From positions 34,389,825 through 34,453,824 of the forward strand of contig NC_090255.1 of NCBI RefSeq assembly GCF_037325665.1: a stretch of 64,000 nucleotides of DNA. Reading direction: 5' to 3'. The DNA comes from Littorina saxatilis. Its lineage: Eukaryota; Mollusca; Gastropoda; Littorinimorpha; Littorinidae. Below the pieces are notes generated by a model. The model was not told where the DNA came from. It ran no database searches and was given only the letters and a program-made list of their open reading frames with translations. Positions 51,401 to 59,625 of the stretch are shown in pieces (position 1 is the first letter of the stretch; the number at the start of each line of letters is the position of its first letter). The translations under genes and the position numbers were made by a program.

Positions 51401-52805
51401 GCCGGTCGCTTTATGTTTTGTGTAATGCCATTATCTGTTCTACGTTAAATGTTGAGATGCACATGTCCAGTCACCGGTTGATCCTTTGTACTTTAGCCGC
51501 TCTCCTAGAAAGAGACAGGAGCCGGGGAGCCTGCAGGTGTTGTTACGTCATATGGCGGCCTGTCTGTCTCTGTATCCCTCCGCTAGCTGCATGTAGCAGT
51601 GGTTTTCAAGTAGGTGTTAATTCCTTTGTCGGATCGGGTGGACCGAATACCAGCTCAGCTGGCAGGTGGTCAGTTGCGTAACTGTTATGACCGACCTGGG
51701 GTAGCCGCCGATAACACGTGCGTGTGGTAATGTTTGATGCGCTCAGATCAGTCTCGTTAAGAGGGTGTGAATCCCTTTGAATTTGATACAAAGAAGCGTG
51801 TCAGCTGCGGTTGGAAGGTCTTAATACCTTACCCCCCCCCCCCTTCTTCTTGTCTTTAACCAATGAAATGGCGTATTATCTTAGAATGTTGTGTTGCTAA
51901 TAGTTACTAGGATTTTGATTGGATGTTTGTGACTCTAGCTAAAGTTTGATTATGTATGTACATGCTAGGGTGTGAGAGAGAACTGAGAGAAATCTGAAAG
52001 ACGCGAGAGAGAGTGGACGTGTGTTGTTGTGAGATCCACTTTTTGATCGTTTTGTGCACAAGTGTTGCTCCACTGCTTCTGGTATCGTTAAAATAAAAGT
52101 CACGTTACTACAACCCCTGACTTGGCGTTTCTATTCCATGCTTCCTGCCAGAGCACCCCTTCTTCTTCTTCACCACTGCACCCCATCACAGACTATTGAC
52201 AGAAAATGGAAGAGACATGTATTCCTAAATTAATTGTGATCAAGAAGAGAAGACAAGTTTTGGAATATTTCCATGCAAAAAAAGAAGCAATAAATCAAAT
52301 GACATAGTTCCAGGGTACAACAGAATGTATACAAACCCTTCCAACTGTCTCTTGGTGTGGTGACTGTCCACACTGAGGAACTGATGATAGCGGAAGTTTG
52401 ACTGAGCAAACTGTAGACACAGGGCAAAGTTCTCATCCCCCTTCTGTCGGAAAAAAAGAAGAAGAAAAGAAAGTAGTGTAAAGAAAGATCCCTGGCTGCA
52501 GATATAATTGTAAACTACTGTCAATGTCACAGAAATTATCTAGACGGGTCTAATATTTATCATTGTGTTGTTTTCCCAAGTAACTTTAGCACCACTTTCT
52601 AACTTTTCGTGTTGGCTTTTTTCGTGTCATATAGAGTCCCCAAATGGAACTAAATGGCGCTTCTGTTGTGAAGAACAGAAAACAACAAGCAAGTACTAGC
52701 TGAATAGTAACAGTAGCCATAAAACAATGTCCAAACCTCAAAACCAGTGATGGTGCTGATCAACTGGCGTGTCAGCTGGTCAACTTTTCCTTTTAGGTGT
52801 GCCAT
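24449..52805 (-). CDS. TUBGCP5: Gamma-tubulin complex component 5 (GCP5), complete, 22 exons
   Basis: Exons in coding order: 52737-52805, 52337-52443, 50488-50608, 49939-50035, 48560-48645, 47483-47748, 45479-45568, 43840-43933, 42938-43163, 42362-42588, 41733-41848, 40049-40329, 39242-39488, 38676-38838, 38011-38073, 36236-36324, 35730-35814, 35252-35372, 34330-34499, 32868-33082, 31643-31743, 24449-24522. All have GT-AG borders and matching phases; 3108 nt, 1035 residues (human GCP5, from memory, 1024). Signature stretches: NFALCLQFAQSNFRYHQFL (exon 2), KDDFDWAGHLL (exon 5), ITEYQLIREILW at the start of the N-terminal GCP fold (exon 7), TGKSMELLQALG (exon 12), RRCLYPHVRRRYQ (exon 14), VPWPVDLVINS (exon 18), AYFVNSLHNYIMTR (exon 19). 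The C-terminal gamma-tubulin-binding half spans about 700-1010. The protein is a subunit of the gamma-tubulin ring complex that nucleates microtubules at centrosomes. Exon 22 is the least certain. Introns are full of mobile elements. Confidence 0.95.
24523..24713 (-). pseudogene. Left piece of a decayed second copy of TUBGCP5 terminal exon
   Basis: On the minus strand, about 24675-24713 (interrupted by a SINE) and its continuation from 25030 to about 25045 resemble exon 22 (24449-24522): both follow a ...TTCAG acceptor with CGTTCAGTTGA, then GGTGACATCTCT against GGTCACATCTCT. The copy would read VVQLICCLGHISFL and stop. It is either a failed duplication or a former alternative last exon. Confidence 0.45.
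24714..25029 (-). mobile_element. tRNA-derived SINE (family S3), minus strand, 12-bp target duplication
   Basis: On the minus strand it starts ACCGGCACGGTTGGCCTAGT, with A-box TGGCCTAGTGGTAAGGCG and B-box GGGTTTGAACCCC. Its end is AAACAAACAAACAAACAC. The flanking repeat AACTGAACGACT is at 24702-24713 and 25030-25041. A second S3 copy is at 37654-37969. Confidence 0.92.
25042..25515. other. TUBGCP5 last-intron DNA
   Basis: AT-rich, with no element or exon recognised apart from the edge of the decayed exon copy. Confidence 0.5.
25516..31456 (+). mobile_element. tRNA-derived SINE S1, copy 3, split by a DIRS-type element
   Basis: The SINE head (from 25516) runs to about 25836 and resumes at 31391 with CCACTCGTGT, ending in AGAAGAAAGAAGAAG. 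The original target duplication AGTCTTACAACC is intact at 25504-25515 and 31457-31468, proving that both halves belong to one insertion. It lies in the last intron of TUBGCP5. Confidence 0.93.
25837..31390 (-). mobile_element. DIRS-type element, coding part broken, ends intact
   Basis: 5.55 kb inserted inside a SINE. The inverted arms 25881-26050 and 31199-31368 look identical by eye, and a segment at about 26124-26216 is complementary to the joined outer ends, as in the intact element at 14688. The orientation is the same (genes on the minus strand). Only remnants of recombinase-like sequence remain (about 26375-26800); the rest of the interior is heavily decayed or rearranged, with many breaks and no usable reading frames. 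The sequence family is different from that of the 14688 element. An old lineage, but its termini suggest a more recent movement. Confidence 0.85.
31936..32322 (+). mobile_element. tRNA-derived SINE S1, copy 4, with target duplication
   Basis: The clearest copy: GACGGGCGCTGTGGCGGGGT head, GTTCGAATCCCGGC B box and CGCAGAAGAAGAAGAAGAA tail. It is flanked by the 12-bp repeat GATGGTCATTTT at 31924-31935 and 32323-32334. It lies between the last two well-supported exons of TUBGCP5. Confidence 0.95.
33247..33951. mobile_element. piggyBac-like non-autonomous element with TTAA target sites
   Basis: TTAA lies at both edges (33243-33246 and 33952-33955). The inverted ends are CTCATTCGCTGCGCG and, complemented from the right, CTCATTCAAAGCGCG. 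Inside, a plus-strand frame (33385-33717) ends with an acidic stretch LDLSDDDSGDDILDSGDE, like the N-termini of piggyBac transposases. The catalytic part is absent. It inserted between two roughly 65-bp R4 units, now seen as a direct repeat outside the TTAA sites. Confidence 0.75.
34542..35107. mobile_element. mariner-like foldback element with a transposase remnant
   Basis: Flanked by TA (34540-34541 and 35108-35109). The inverted arms are about 190 bp, beginning CAGGGTGACCCCAAAAAAAG. Between and into the right arm a minus-strand frame reads PPDLNPPDFYLWGFLKD, the third catalytic region of mariner-type transposases, followed by QTITELKRAI. The arms themselves contain the end of the transposase gene, so the element is an inverted duplication of a mariner 3' half. 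It lies between TUBGCP5 exons 18 and 19. Confidence 0.85.
36387..36903. repeat. Composite foldback repeat R2, copy 2
   Basis: Same layout as 3288-3790 and more complete: TTATCCTACATACGTGAGAG start, GTAGGATAAACAGAATACTA in the middle, and a terminal hairpin with GTGTAAATCTGGTACGACAC. It lies between TUBGCP5 exons 15 and 16. Confidence 0.85.
37068..37487. mobile_element. Foldback MITE in TUBGCP5 intron
   Basis: CATCTGTAGTTCTTCTTTCT at the left is the inverse of AGAAAGAAGAACTACAGATG at the right. Internally CCAAAGGGTCGAAACATC mirrors GATGTTTCGACCCTTTGG. The arms are about 95 bp. No coding capacity. Confidence 0.8.
37654..37969 (-). mobile_element. tRNA-derived SINE S3, copy 2, 13-bp target duplication
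   Basis: Nearly identical to 24714-25029 and in the same orientation. It is flanked by TGTTTATTGCAAT at 37641-37653 and 37970-37982. Its edge is only about 40 bp from TUBGCP5 exon 15. Confidence 0.95.
38380..38506. repeat. Inverted repeat (hairpin), about 28-bp arms
   Basis: CATTCGAGGGGCCAATCACT pairs with AGTGATTGGCCCCTCCAATG, both embedded in a longer CCAAACATT / AATGTTTGG pairing. The loop is about 65 bp. Confidence 0.8.
39843..40019. repeat. Short palindrome-ended repeat (MITE-like)
   Basis: Begins ACAGTGGTACCTG and ends CAGGTACCACC, with internal inverted GGACACC / GGTGTCC pairs. It sits immediately upstream of the acceptor of TUBGCP5 exon 13, next to the exon 12 donor. Confidence 0.65.
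40417..40587. mobile_element. Foldback MITE, about 40-bp arms
   Basis: TAAGCGGCGTGGTAGAGTAA at the left is inverse to TTACTCTACCACACCGCTTA at the right. It abuts the receptor-site-rich element that follows. Confidence 0.85.
40588..41337. mobile_element. Repeat family R5 with clustered TCAAGGTCA sites, copy 1
   Basis: Starts AACAAGAAGGGCAAAGCCCA and CGACTCACATG; ends CGGACGGACGGACGG and GCATGTGAGTC, so its ends are short inverted repeats. The body has many TGACCTTGACC / GGTCAAGGTCA motifs. A shorter copy lies at 60042-60750. No transposase seen. It is located in the TUBGCP5 intron between exons 11 and 12. Confidence 0.85.
41985..42310 (+). mobile_element. tRNA-derived SINE S1, copy 5, degraded
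   Basis: The B box (TTTGAATCCTGATTGC) and body are recognisable. The A-box region is lost or mutated, and a run of about 20 G (42036-42057) replaces part of the head-body linker. No target duplication was found. This is the oldest-looking S1 copy. Confidence 0.8.
43196..43392. repeat. R4 family member
   Basis: AGTGAAACCCCCACTTAAAG at the left, GGTCTTAAAAAAGGGGAGTC inside and GGGAGGTTCCACTGTAT at the right. The ends are inverse to one another, suggesting that R4 has its own short inverted termini (ACAGTGGAACC). Confidence 0.7.
44092..45039 (+). mobile_element. Probable solo LTR (fossil of an LTR element)
   Basis: 948 bp beginning TGTAAC and ending GCTACA, with an AATAAA signal near 44945. 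It is flanked by CACAC on both sides, though the flank is a CA microsatellite, so the duplication is weak evidence. No internal genes. It lies between TUBGCP5 exons 7 and 8. Age unknown. Confidence 0.55.
45779..46126. mobile_element. Foldback MITE, AAAGTTGTATGTTTCTGGT arms
   Basis: AAAGTTGTATGTTTCTGGT at the left is inverse to ACCAGAAACATACAACTTT at the right. The interior has A-rich runs. Non-coding; lies in the intron between TUBGCP5 exons 6 and 7. Confidence 0.8.
46391..47377 (+). mobile_element. pogo/Tigger-type DNA transposon, internally deleted
   Basis: TA target sites at 46389-46390 and 47378-47379. The inverted ends CCGTACTTTTCGGACTATAA and TTATAGTCCGAAAAGTACGG match perfectly. A frame from 46688 encodes about 170 residues: a helix-turn-helix (FKIKAIDLAIRLESNRKAAF, ESMVRKWRKQ), then a CENP-B-type second DNA-binding segment with VNLQRADGRGVST and WCFRFMRRRNLSVR. 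The DDE catalytic domain is missing; the frame runs into the 3' end. It is intronic, about 100 bp from TUBGCP5 exon 6. Confidence 0.92.
48688..49581 (+). mobile_element. 5'-truncated LINE with RNase H domain
   Basis: Flanked by the 14-bp duplication AACACAGTGTTTCT at 48674-48687 and 49582-49595. The reading frame shows an RNase H (FTDGSATD, NHRAEVEALIH, LTDALSVLQ, WIPSHCGIEGNEQAA) and, after one in-frame stop (49190-49192), a C-terminal segment with CPCGEAEQDTAHVLQDC. The 3' tail is CGATCGAGAAGAAAAAGAAG. Only the last 0.9 kb of the element is present, so this is a typical truncated, dead copy, probably of an I-like clade carrying RNase H. It sits between TUBGCP5 exons 4 and 5. Confidence 0.93.
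51326..52190 (+). mobile_element. Solo LTR (fossil of an LTR element)
   Basis: 865 bp starting TGTGACAGGG and ending CCCCATCACA, flanked by GACT at 51322-51325 and 52191-52194. AATAAAA lies about 100 bp from the 3' end. No internal genes remain. It lies between TUBGCP5 exons 2 and 3. Age unknown. Confidence 0.7.
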
Positions 52806-53838
52806 AGTGAAGCAAACCTGCAGATACAAACGACACACACATAACAACCTATGAGAAATGAGAGATAAATGGATGAGTTCAATGATCAGACTAAAGTACT
52901 GCAACATCGCCATGATCAAAGGCATGTACAGACCTTTTCAGTATTTGAGCAGCTCTCGTGAGATATTCGCGAGACATGCTCTTTAATTGTTATGTTTTAA
53001 AAGTCACGTGAATTTTGAACATTAGCCTTCACAAATCTCGCCAGATAGCTGCATAATTAACATGCCTTGCTTTGCTTTGTCGCTGCCCTACACGCCACCA
53101 GGCGTGAAAGGCAGTAAGTAAGTAAGTTGCTAGCTTTGCTTTGAAGTTTGCGAGAGCTTGGAATACTGTTAGGGGCTATTACTTGACTACCCAGCAGGAG
53201 GAAGAACATGCGTTTAAAAGCTGATAGCACCGCGATACTGCGTGGGTGCTGGTCGAGTGGTCATACTCATATTCATCATCGTGGTGTTGTGTATTATTAC
53301 ACAGCTGCACAATGGTTTTCTGCATGTCGTTATTATGGTTTCCCATTCATTGTAACTGTCTAAAGAGAAAATGCATTTTTTGTTTCACTTGTAATTGACT
53401 GTTTGTGTCAGAACCTTTCTAATTCAAAGAAAATGTTGGGTAAAAAACGTTATTTTTGAAGGTGTAGCAAAAAGTCACATGACCTCAACCAAGGTACCTA
53501 CCTGAAAATACACTTGTTTACAAGAAAAATACCTACAGGAAGTGCACATACAGGAAATGCACCCATGGTGGAATTAATTAGTTTAGTTTCTAGTTTAGTT
53601 TGTGGGGACAAATGGAGTAGGCCGTAAAGCCCATAAATCGTCCCATCAATATTTGTTCAATATTTTGTTTTCTTGGGTCTGCATAACTATTAACTTATTC
53701 AGGATATATATCATTTATGTTCAATTCATTCATCGAGTCGAATTTCATTTTTAAAATGTGTATATCATCATCCAACCAATTCTTGAGGGAGTTAACGCTT
53801 TGTGCAGGAATTTGACCCCTTCTGCATGAATAAGGGTA
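52806..53838. other. Upstream flank of TUBGCP5
   Basis: This should contain the promoter and 5' UTR of the minus-strand TUBGCP5 gene. I see no diagnostic core element. No other gene or repeat recognised. Confidence 0.4.
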
Positions 53839-54052
53839 CAGTAAAACCTGTCTCTAACGGACACCCTTGGGGAATGGTAATAGTGTCCCTATTAGACAGG
53901 TGTCCCTTCTTCACAGGTGGAGGGGCCGGGGCAATATTTTACAAAGAGCACGTAAAATGAACAAGACACTTTTTGTCAGTCCTGTAGTATGTATTTATTG
54001 GATTGAACATGAGACTCACTGAAAATGTGAGTAAACAAATGATACATGTAGC

Positions 54053-54114
<62 letters not shown>

Positions 54115-55103
54115 TCCCCCCACCCCTCACCTACCCCGTTCCCTACACACACTGTGCATTCAAACTTACGCAAGTCGGACGTCACAAAGCTAAAAATAGC
54201 TGACTCTTCATCAGTCATTCAACGGGAAATTCCGCAGTGTGTCTCGACCAAATTGGGTCAGCTCTTGTTTCATTCAGTTTTTCTAGTCTCAGCATAAATG
54301 CATGGAACAGAAATTTAGCTGTGTTAACTATTGTTTCCTTCGAACGATTGCTTACAAAGAGAGAGAGATCGAGAGAGAGATTAGTAGGAGGGGGGAAGGG
54401 GGAGTGGTAAATGATAAATGGTTGCCCTACCACTCCCATACCACGTTGTTCAGGTCTTCATATTGCGTTTTCCGACGTTTCACAGTTTTTTGGTCGATTC
54501 GCGCACCTGACTCCCACTCCTTCATCACGTCTTCTTTTTCCGATTTGATCCTCGCGATCTGTGTTTTACCACATCCCATCTCCTTCGCCACATCTCGGCA
54601 TGATTGGCCGCTATCTAGTTTTTTCAAGGCAGCAACACGCTGCTCTAAAGTCAACGCTTTTCTTTTTCCTGCTGGAGATTCCATTTTCAAACACAGTAGT
54701 CTACTGTTGCTTTTGGTTGTGACTGTATCCACAATGCGGAAAAGCGAAAGTGAGCGAAGCGAAAGTGAGTGAGCGAAAGTGGGTCTCCATCTAAACAAGC
54801 CACTGATTGGTCAGAAAAGGGACAGGACAACCAATCAACAACCATTTGTGCTACGGCTACGGCTGCCGAGCACTGACTGCATAACAGTCGAGTTTTCGAA
54901 GTTGCGTTTTTATGTACGTTGTGTCCGTTTGTGACAGTGTTTACACTTCCTACGGTCCGAAAAATCGTGTCCGCGTCCGTAAGTGGCAGGTGTCCGCCCG
55001 TTAAAGGTTAGTTATTGTTGAAATCGTGTTCGTGCCATGATAAACTGTCCGTATGTAGCAGGTGGCCGTTACAACAAGGGTCCGCTAGACTCAGGTTTTA
55101 CTG
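53839..55103 (-). mobile_element. pogo/Tigger-type DNA transposon, second family, internally deleted
   Basis: TA sites at 53837-53838 and 55104-55105. The ends are CAGTAAAACCTG and CAGGTTTTACTG. On the minus strand, from an ATG at 54684, a frame encodes MESPAGKRKALTLEQRVAAL followed by a psq-type helix-turn-helix (SCRDVAKEMGCGKTQIARIK). It continues for about 85 residues and then stops; the second DNA-binding and catalytic domains are absent. A (CAA)n microsatellite occupies 54055-54112. Confidence 0.88.
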
Positions 55104-55107
55104 TATT

Positions 55108-56806
55108 GCTATAAACACTAACACTAGTAACAGAATCAGAAACACCTTGACTGGGCAAGATCGAGAATCACTCAATCAGGATAAAATCTGGACGTATTTT
55201 CTGAGTTCATAAGGATTAGTCTTTCAGCTCATCTGTCTTTTGATGGAGATATGAATAGACTGGACTGTTTTTCAGCATGAGTGGTCTTGTAGGCCACGCC
55301 CCTTGGCACTATCCAAGACCATCCAAGATACTGAAAGCAAAACCAAATCCAAAGAGTCAAATCACTTACTTTCGTTTTTATCGAACAGGGCAGATTAAGA
55401 CGACCTATTCATATGATTCACTGGAACCATGATTCATGTAGCTTTAGTACACATCATTTTCCAAAGGTAGAATTTGCTCCTGAAAGGAAGAAGGCAAGAA
55501 TCAACAACGATTTAGACGTTCGCGCCATCTTTTCAACTTGTTTACCATGCGCTTCACAACCGAAACAAGCAGATTTCCTGTTCCGGTAATTCTTCAAGAC
55601 GTTGTTTTGGTACTGGAAGACAAACGACAAGCATAACTTGGGAATTAAACAAAAAATGCTTTAAGGGAAGACTGTTGTACTCATTATTATGACAAAATAA
55701 TATATTTGTAATACATTTGAAGTGTCTTGTCTTTTTTATCCTAATTTGACAAAACTCTTTTATAGAAACAAAAGGTGCATTCTGTGTATAATCCAATGCA
55801 CAAAATTAAGACAGCTGGTAAAGTGAATTGTGGGTAGGAATGAAAATATGACGACTTCACCTTAGCAGTCGAAACGAATGCTTTCTTTGATGTTTCCAAG
55901 CAGGCATGTTCAGGTAATTAGTACGCCGTGTAATCGTCATTTCATTATCCGTCTGGCATTTATGTTGTGTTTGTGGAGTGTTTTTTTGCCGAGGTTTTGT
56001 GTTGCTTTCTGTTTTCTACACTTGTGGAGATTTGTTTGCCGGCTTGCTGTCAATTGTGACATTTTGTTATGGATTTTCTGTTGATGTCTGGCGCGGGTTG
56101 GCGCGCATGAATCATCACATTCTACTATTTTGTGAACGTGGATTTTTGCAGTTGATTCACATCCGTATGTTCATCTGCATAGAGTAGGTAGCGGCAGTAA
56201 CGCTAGTCCCATGCGGGAAAGCGAGATCTGTGCTGAAAATAACACGTTTTCAATTTCCGACAGCTTTCAATATATGGCATATTATTGAAAATGGAAACTA
56301 CAGAAATGAAGTTGGATTCTTTGTCTTTTACCCCATGCCATTTGTTTGCAAAATGTGCTTGGATTGAATGCGTGTGCGTGAATCACAAATACTCTCTCCG
56401 GATTTTCGGACAGCCGTGACGCGACCGCCATTACTACTTGCTCTTCAACTTTTTGTGGTGTTTCCCTTTCGGCGTTGTATTTTCTAAAAACAGTTTCATT
56501 CAACGATCGGAAACCAGTGTCGACTGCTAAAGAAAGAGTCCCTTTTCTTTCTAGGGGGGGTATTTTTTAGATTAAATCGATGGTGGATTTTAGACATGGA
56601 CAATAAAAAATTGCCCAACTTTAACCTTTCGTAACTTAAAAACAACTCAAACGATCGTAGTCGTAAAAGATGCGCTAGAAAGTCCGATTTCTTGTGAATC
56701 CTCCAAATATGGAAGTTTCCGTTTAAGATTCATGCGCGCGAAGCGCGAGCCAATCAAAACCGAGGACCTGCAAAACCGGTAAAATCCGTTGCGTTGATCG
56801 CGAGTC
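55108..56806. other. Unassigned, with one exon-like plus-strand frame
   Basis: The only notable object is an open plus-strand frame at about 55391-55586, bounded by a fair acceptor (ATCGAACAG) and donor (CCGGTAATT). It contains SCSFSTHHFPKVEF and later RAIF, vaguely like the C-terminal half of a THAP zinc-finger domain. No partner exon was found. The upstream flank of the 56807 gene includes a short CGCGCGAAGCGCG palindromic patch. Confidence 0.3.
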
Positions 56807-57521
56807 ATGGCGGAGTATTCAAGCGAAGCGATGGTGACGCACGCTTCGAGACAATTTGTGGAAGAAATCAAACCCATCCTTGGTAAGTGTTGATGTTTTT
56901 CTGTTCATTTAGTGTTTAGAAGTTGATCTGTCGAACCATTCTGCTGAATTTAGCGTTTTGAGTGCGTAGTTTTCATTTTGATGATAGTAGTTTGTGCTGG
57001 GTCATTTTGTATTGGGTGTTGAAATGGGGGTACTCGATAAACGACCTAAGTTATTTTTTGCCTTTCGCCGTACATGTGATATATTTGTTTCAAACTAATC
57101 TTGAATTATTACTCCGATGGTTTTTGTTTCTCAGTTGTTGTTTTCTTGAGGATTAAATTAGGATTAAAAGGAATAATTGTTCCTTTGCTGAAACCGGAAG
57201 TGCAAGACTAGGCATAGCAACGAGTAGCGTAGCTTACACTGACCCTTGCGCATCTCCATTCCTTCTTCCTTTCCCCCCCAGTTAATCAGAGTTTATGGTC
57301 CATCACCTCCTTCCACCCCTCCCTCTCCTCACATTGAGTTTCTCTGCCTCCTTGACAGTGAGGTTGAAGTCATAGGACTCCCTCTCTCTCTCTTGGTCGC
57401 GCGCGTGTGTGTGCGTGTGTTAGTCAGTGTGTGTGTGTGTGTGTGTGCGATGGTGTGTGTGTGTTTGTGCGTGTGTACGTGCGTGTGTGTGCGTGCGTGT
57501 CATGGATATGGGTGTATGTAC

Positions 57522-57565
<44 letters not shown>

Positions 57566-58635
57566 CTCTCTCTCGCGCTCGCTCGCTCCCTCTCTCAGAC
57601 TACACTGCTTTTGAGAACTGCTCAATGAGTAGATCTCGGGTTGAGAACTGCTCAATGAGTAGATCTCGGGTTTTAAAATAACAATGCTCGGACTGTGTCG
57701 TCTGAAAACTGCTCAGTTGAGAACTGCACAATGAGTAGATCTCGGGTTTTAAAATAACAACTCTCTCTCTCTCTCTCTCATCTCTCTCTCTAAAAAATGT
57801 CAGTGAATCTTGAATCTCTCCCACAAATCAAACATCTGAAAGCATAAGCTCTAAGCATAACACCCGCCCACCCCTGCCGGTAATTTCGTCACGGGTGACG
57901 AATCTACCGCGTGACGAACTTACTGGTAGCCTTCATGGTTTCAGTACAAAATTATTATGAACATAGTATTACATTTTTGTTTTGTTTGTGTGTGTTACAG
58001 ATGATGCTCACTTCCAGCAAATGAAGTCTGCTTTCACAGCAACTGGAAGAGGTCAACCACCCAAACTTCAGCTGGTACCACTGACCAACAAGCTATTGTT
58101 GCAGCTGGTACCACTGACCAACAAGCTATTGTTGCAGCTGGATCTGCTTCGGTTGGAAACAGGGAGGGATTGGAGTGACCTGGTTTCATTTCTCCCCAAA
58201 GTGTTCGACGTGAACTTGCTGCAAGGACTTGAAATCAAGGCAGAAATTGAGGGAACAGTGAAAGAAGCAACAAAGCTGGGGAATAAGACTGGATTAGAAC
58301 TAGAAGCATTTTTGGATGTCGACGCAGGGCGTTGCATCATGGGCCGGAATGTTGGGGTTCATTTGCTGAAACATAGGATCACAAGAAACCACCTGCTGAA
58401 TCCGGACCTTCTGGAAGACCTTGACCGTCCATCAGAACTTGTGAATGGCATGGTGCTCGATCTGATATCGTTCCACAAAAAGGAGAACCTATCGCTGACT
58501 TCTGCCAGATTCCTGCATCGGTTGTTTTTGGACACAACATTGTGCTTGCACCATTTTCTTCTTCTGGCAGAACATTCACAGTCGAATCTCCAGCAAACCT
58601 GCCTGCCATGTACACCTGTTTCAAGCAGTACTTGA
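56807..58635 (+). CDS. Possible two-exon gene, function unknown
   Basis: Exon 1 56807-56882 (ATGGCGGAG start in a good context, donor GTAAGT, phase 1) and exon 2 58001-58635 (acceptor GTTACAG, stop at 58633). They join in frame to give about 236 residues; AATAAA at 58755-58760 could end the transcript. Exon 1 encodes MAEYSSEAMVTHASRQFVEE. In exon 2 an 11-codon unit (LVPLTNKLLLQ) occurs twice in tandem. The rest is Leu-rich, with no signal peptide, membrane segment or family I recognise. Another frame of exon 2 is also open for part of its length (AGTTDQQAIVA repeat), so the reading is not secure. Exon 1 has an inverted copy at 59626-59752, which raises the possibility that it belongs to a repeat. 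The intron has GT and CT microsatellites. Confidence 0.4.
57400..57600. repeat. GT then CT microsatellites
   Basis: GT-rich block at about 57405-57500 and CT block at about 57521-57562, followed by CTCGCT variants. The reading frames here are artefacts. Confidence 0.95.
57612..57760. repeat. Short tandem repeats, 40-70 bp spacing
   Basis: Three copies of GAGAACTGC(T/A)CAATGAGTAGATCTCGGGTT, at about 57612, 57642 and 57718, two of them followed by TTAAAATAACAA. Confidence 0.9.
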
Positions 58636-58763
58636 CTGACAACTTTGTTTGACTGACTTTGAAGAAGGGGTATATATGCATTTGACTGTCACTTCTCATC
58701 CGACTGTGCACTTTGCAAGAATTTAGTTTTCTCCAGAGAACTGTGAACAATGTTAATAAATTT

Positions 58764-58871
58764 ATCCCACATACGTGAGAGAGATACCCGTGAGATAAAA
58801 ATCGTTCAAATCACACGTGTGTATATCATGTAAATGAGGTCAACCGGAAGGTCAAGCTCTGTAAATTAGTA
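58764..58871. repeat. R2 fragment
   Basis: First 95 bp of the R2 composite (CACATACGTGAGAGAGATAC, then CACACGTGTGTATATCATG), then GTCAACCGGAAGGTCAAGCT. A related CAACCGGAAGGTCAAGCT recurs beyond the next MITE. Confidence 0.8.
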
Positions 58872-59493
58872 CAGGGCCGGACTACCGGGGGGTTATGGGG
58901 GTTGCGCAACCCCCCCCCCCCTAGCCTAAACATGTACCTTACTTATTTAATTTTTTTTTTTATTATTGCTTATTTTATGCCGTTTCATGCAAGGAGCGAC
59001 CATTTTCCTATCTCAGAATATGACCTACCCATCAGCTTCAGGGGGCTTTGCCCCCTGACCCCCACAACGAGGGGGGGGGGGGGGGTTCTAGGGTTTCCGG
59101 ACCCCCCCACCCCGAGCCAAAAAATAAAAATATTGAATGAGGCATGCATTTCTTTATTTTACATTGAGTTTCAATTTTTGGGGTATTAATCAGTGACAAA
59201 ATCTGCTGCCTGAAACTGGTAATGATCATCCTCAGAATGCACCAGATTGCACCATTTTGCATCCTTTTTTTCAAAATTTTCCGGGGGGGGCATGCCCCCG
59301 GACCCCCCTAGCAAGCTAGGCGCTTTGCGCCGTCGGCTCGGCGCTTCGCGCCTTCACACCCATATCTTCACAATATACTTTTGAAAAAAACCACCCATAA
59401 AATGAGCTGATCCGCCCCTGCCGCCAGGGGGGACATCCCCCTGGGCCACCACTGGCAACCCCCCCCCCCTCCTCTTCGCCTAGTCCGGCCCTG
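58872..59493. mobile_element. MITE with CAGGGCCGG ends, copy 2
   Basis: CAGGGCCGGACTA and TAGTCCGGCCCTG ends, flanked by TAGTA at 58867-58871 and 59494-59498. The interior shares the CATGCCCCCGGACCCCCCTA block with copy 1 (22597-22924) but is about twice as long. Confidence 0.88.
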
Positions 59494-59625
59494 TAGTAGT
59501 ACATGGGATCAACCGGAAGGTCAAGCTAATCCTATGGAGGAAGGATATGCTTTGCTGTTGTTGTTCCTTTTGGTTTCTTTTATCCTGTGGCCACTGCTTT
59601 TCTTTTTATCTGGTATATTTTGAAG

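Noticed and set aside
55371-55560. Non-coding first exon of TUBGCP5, or a small secreted peptide, on the minus strand
   Set aside because: There is a GTAAGT donor and an ATGGCGCG start on the minus strand, but the peptide ends after about 24 residues and nothing ties it to the TUBGCP5 start at 52805.
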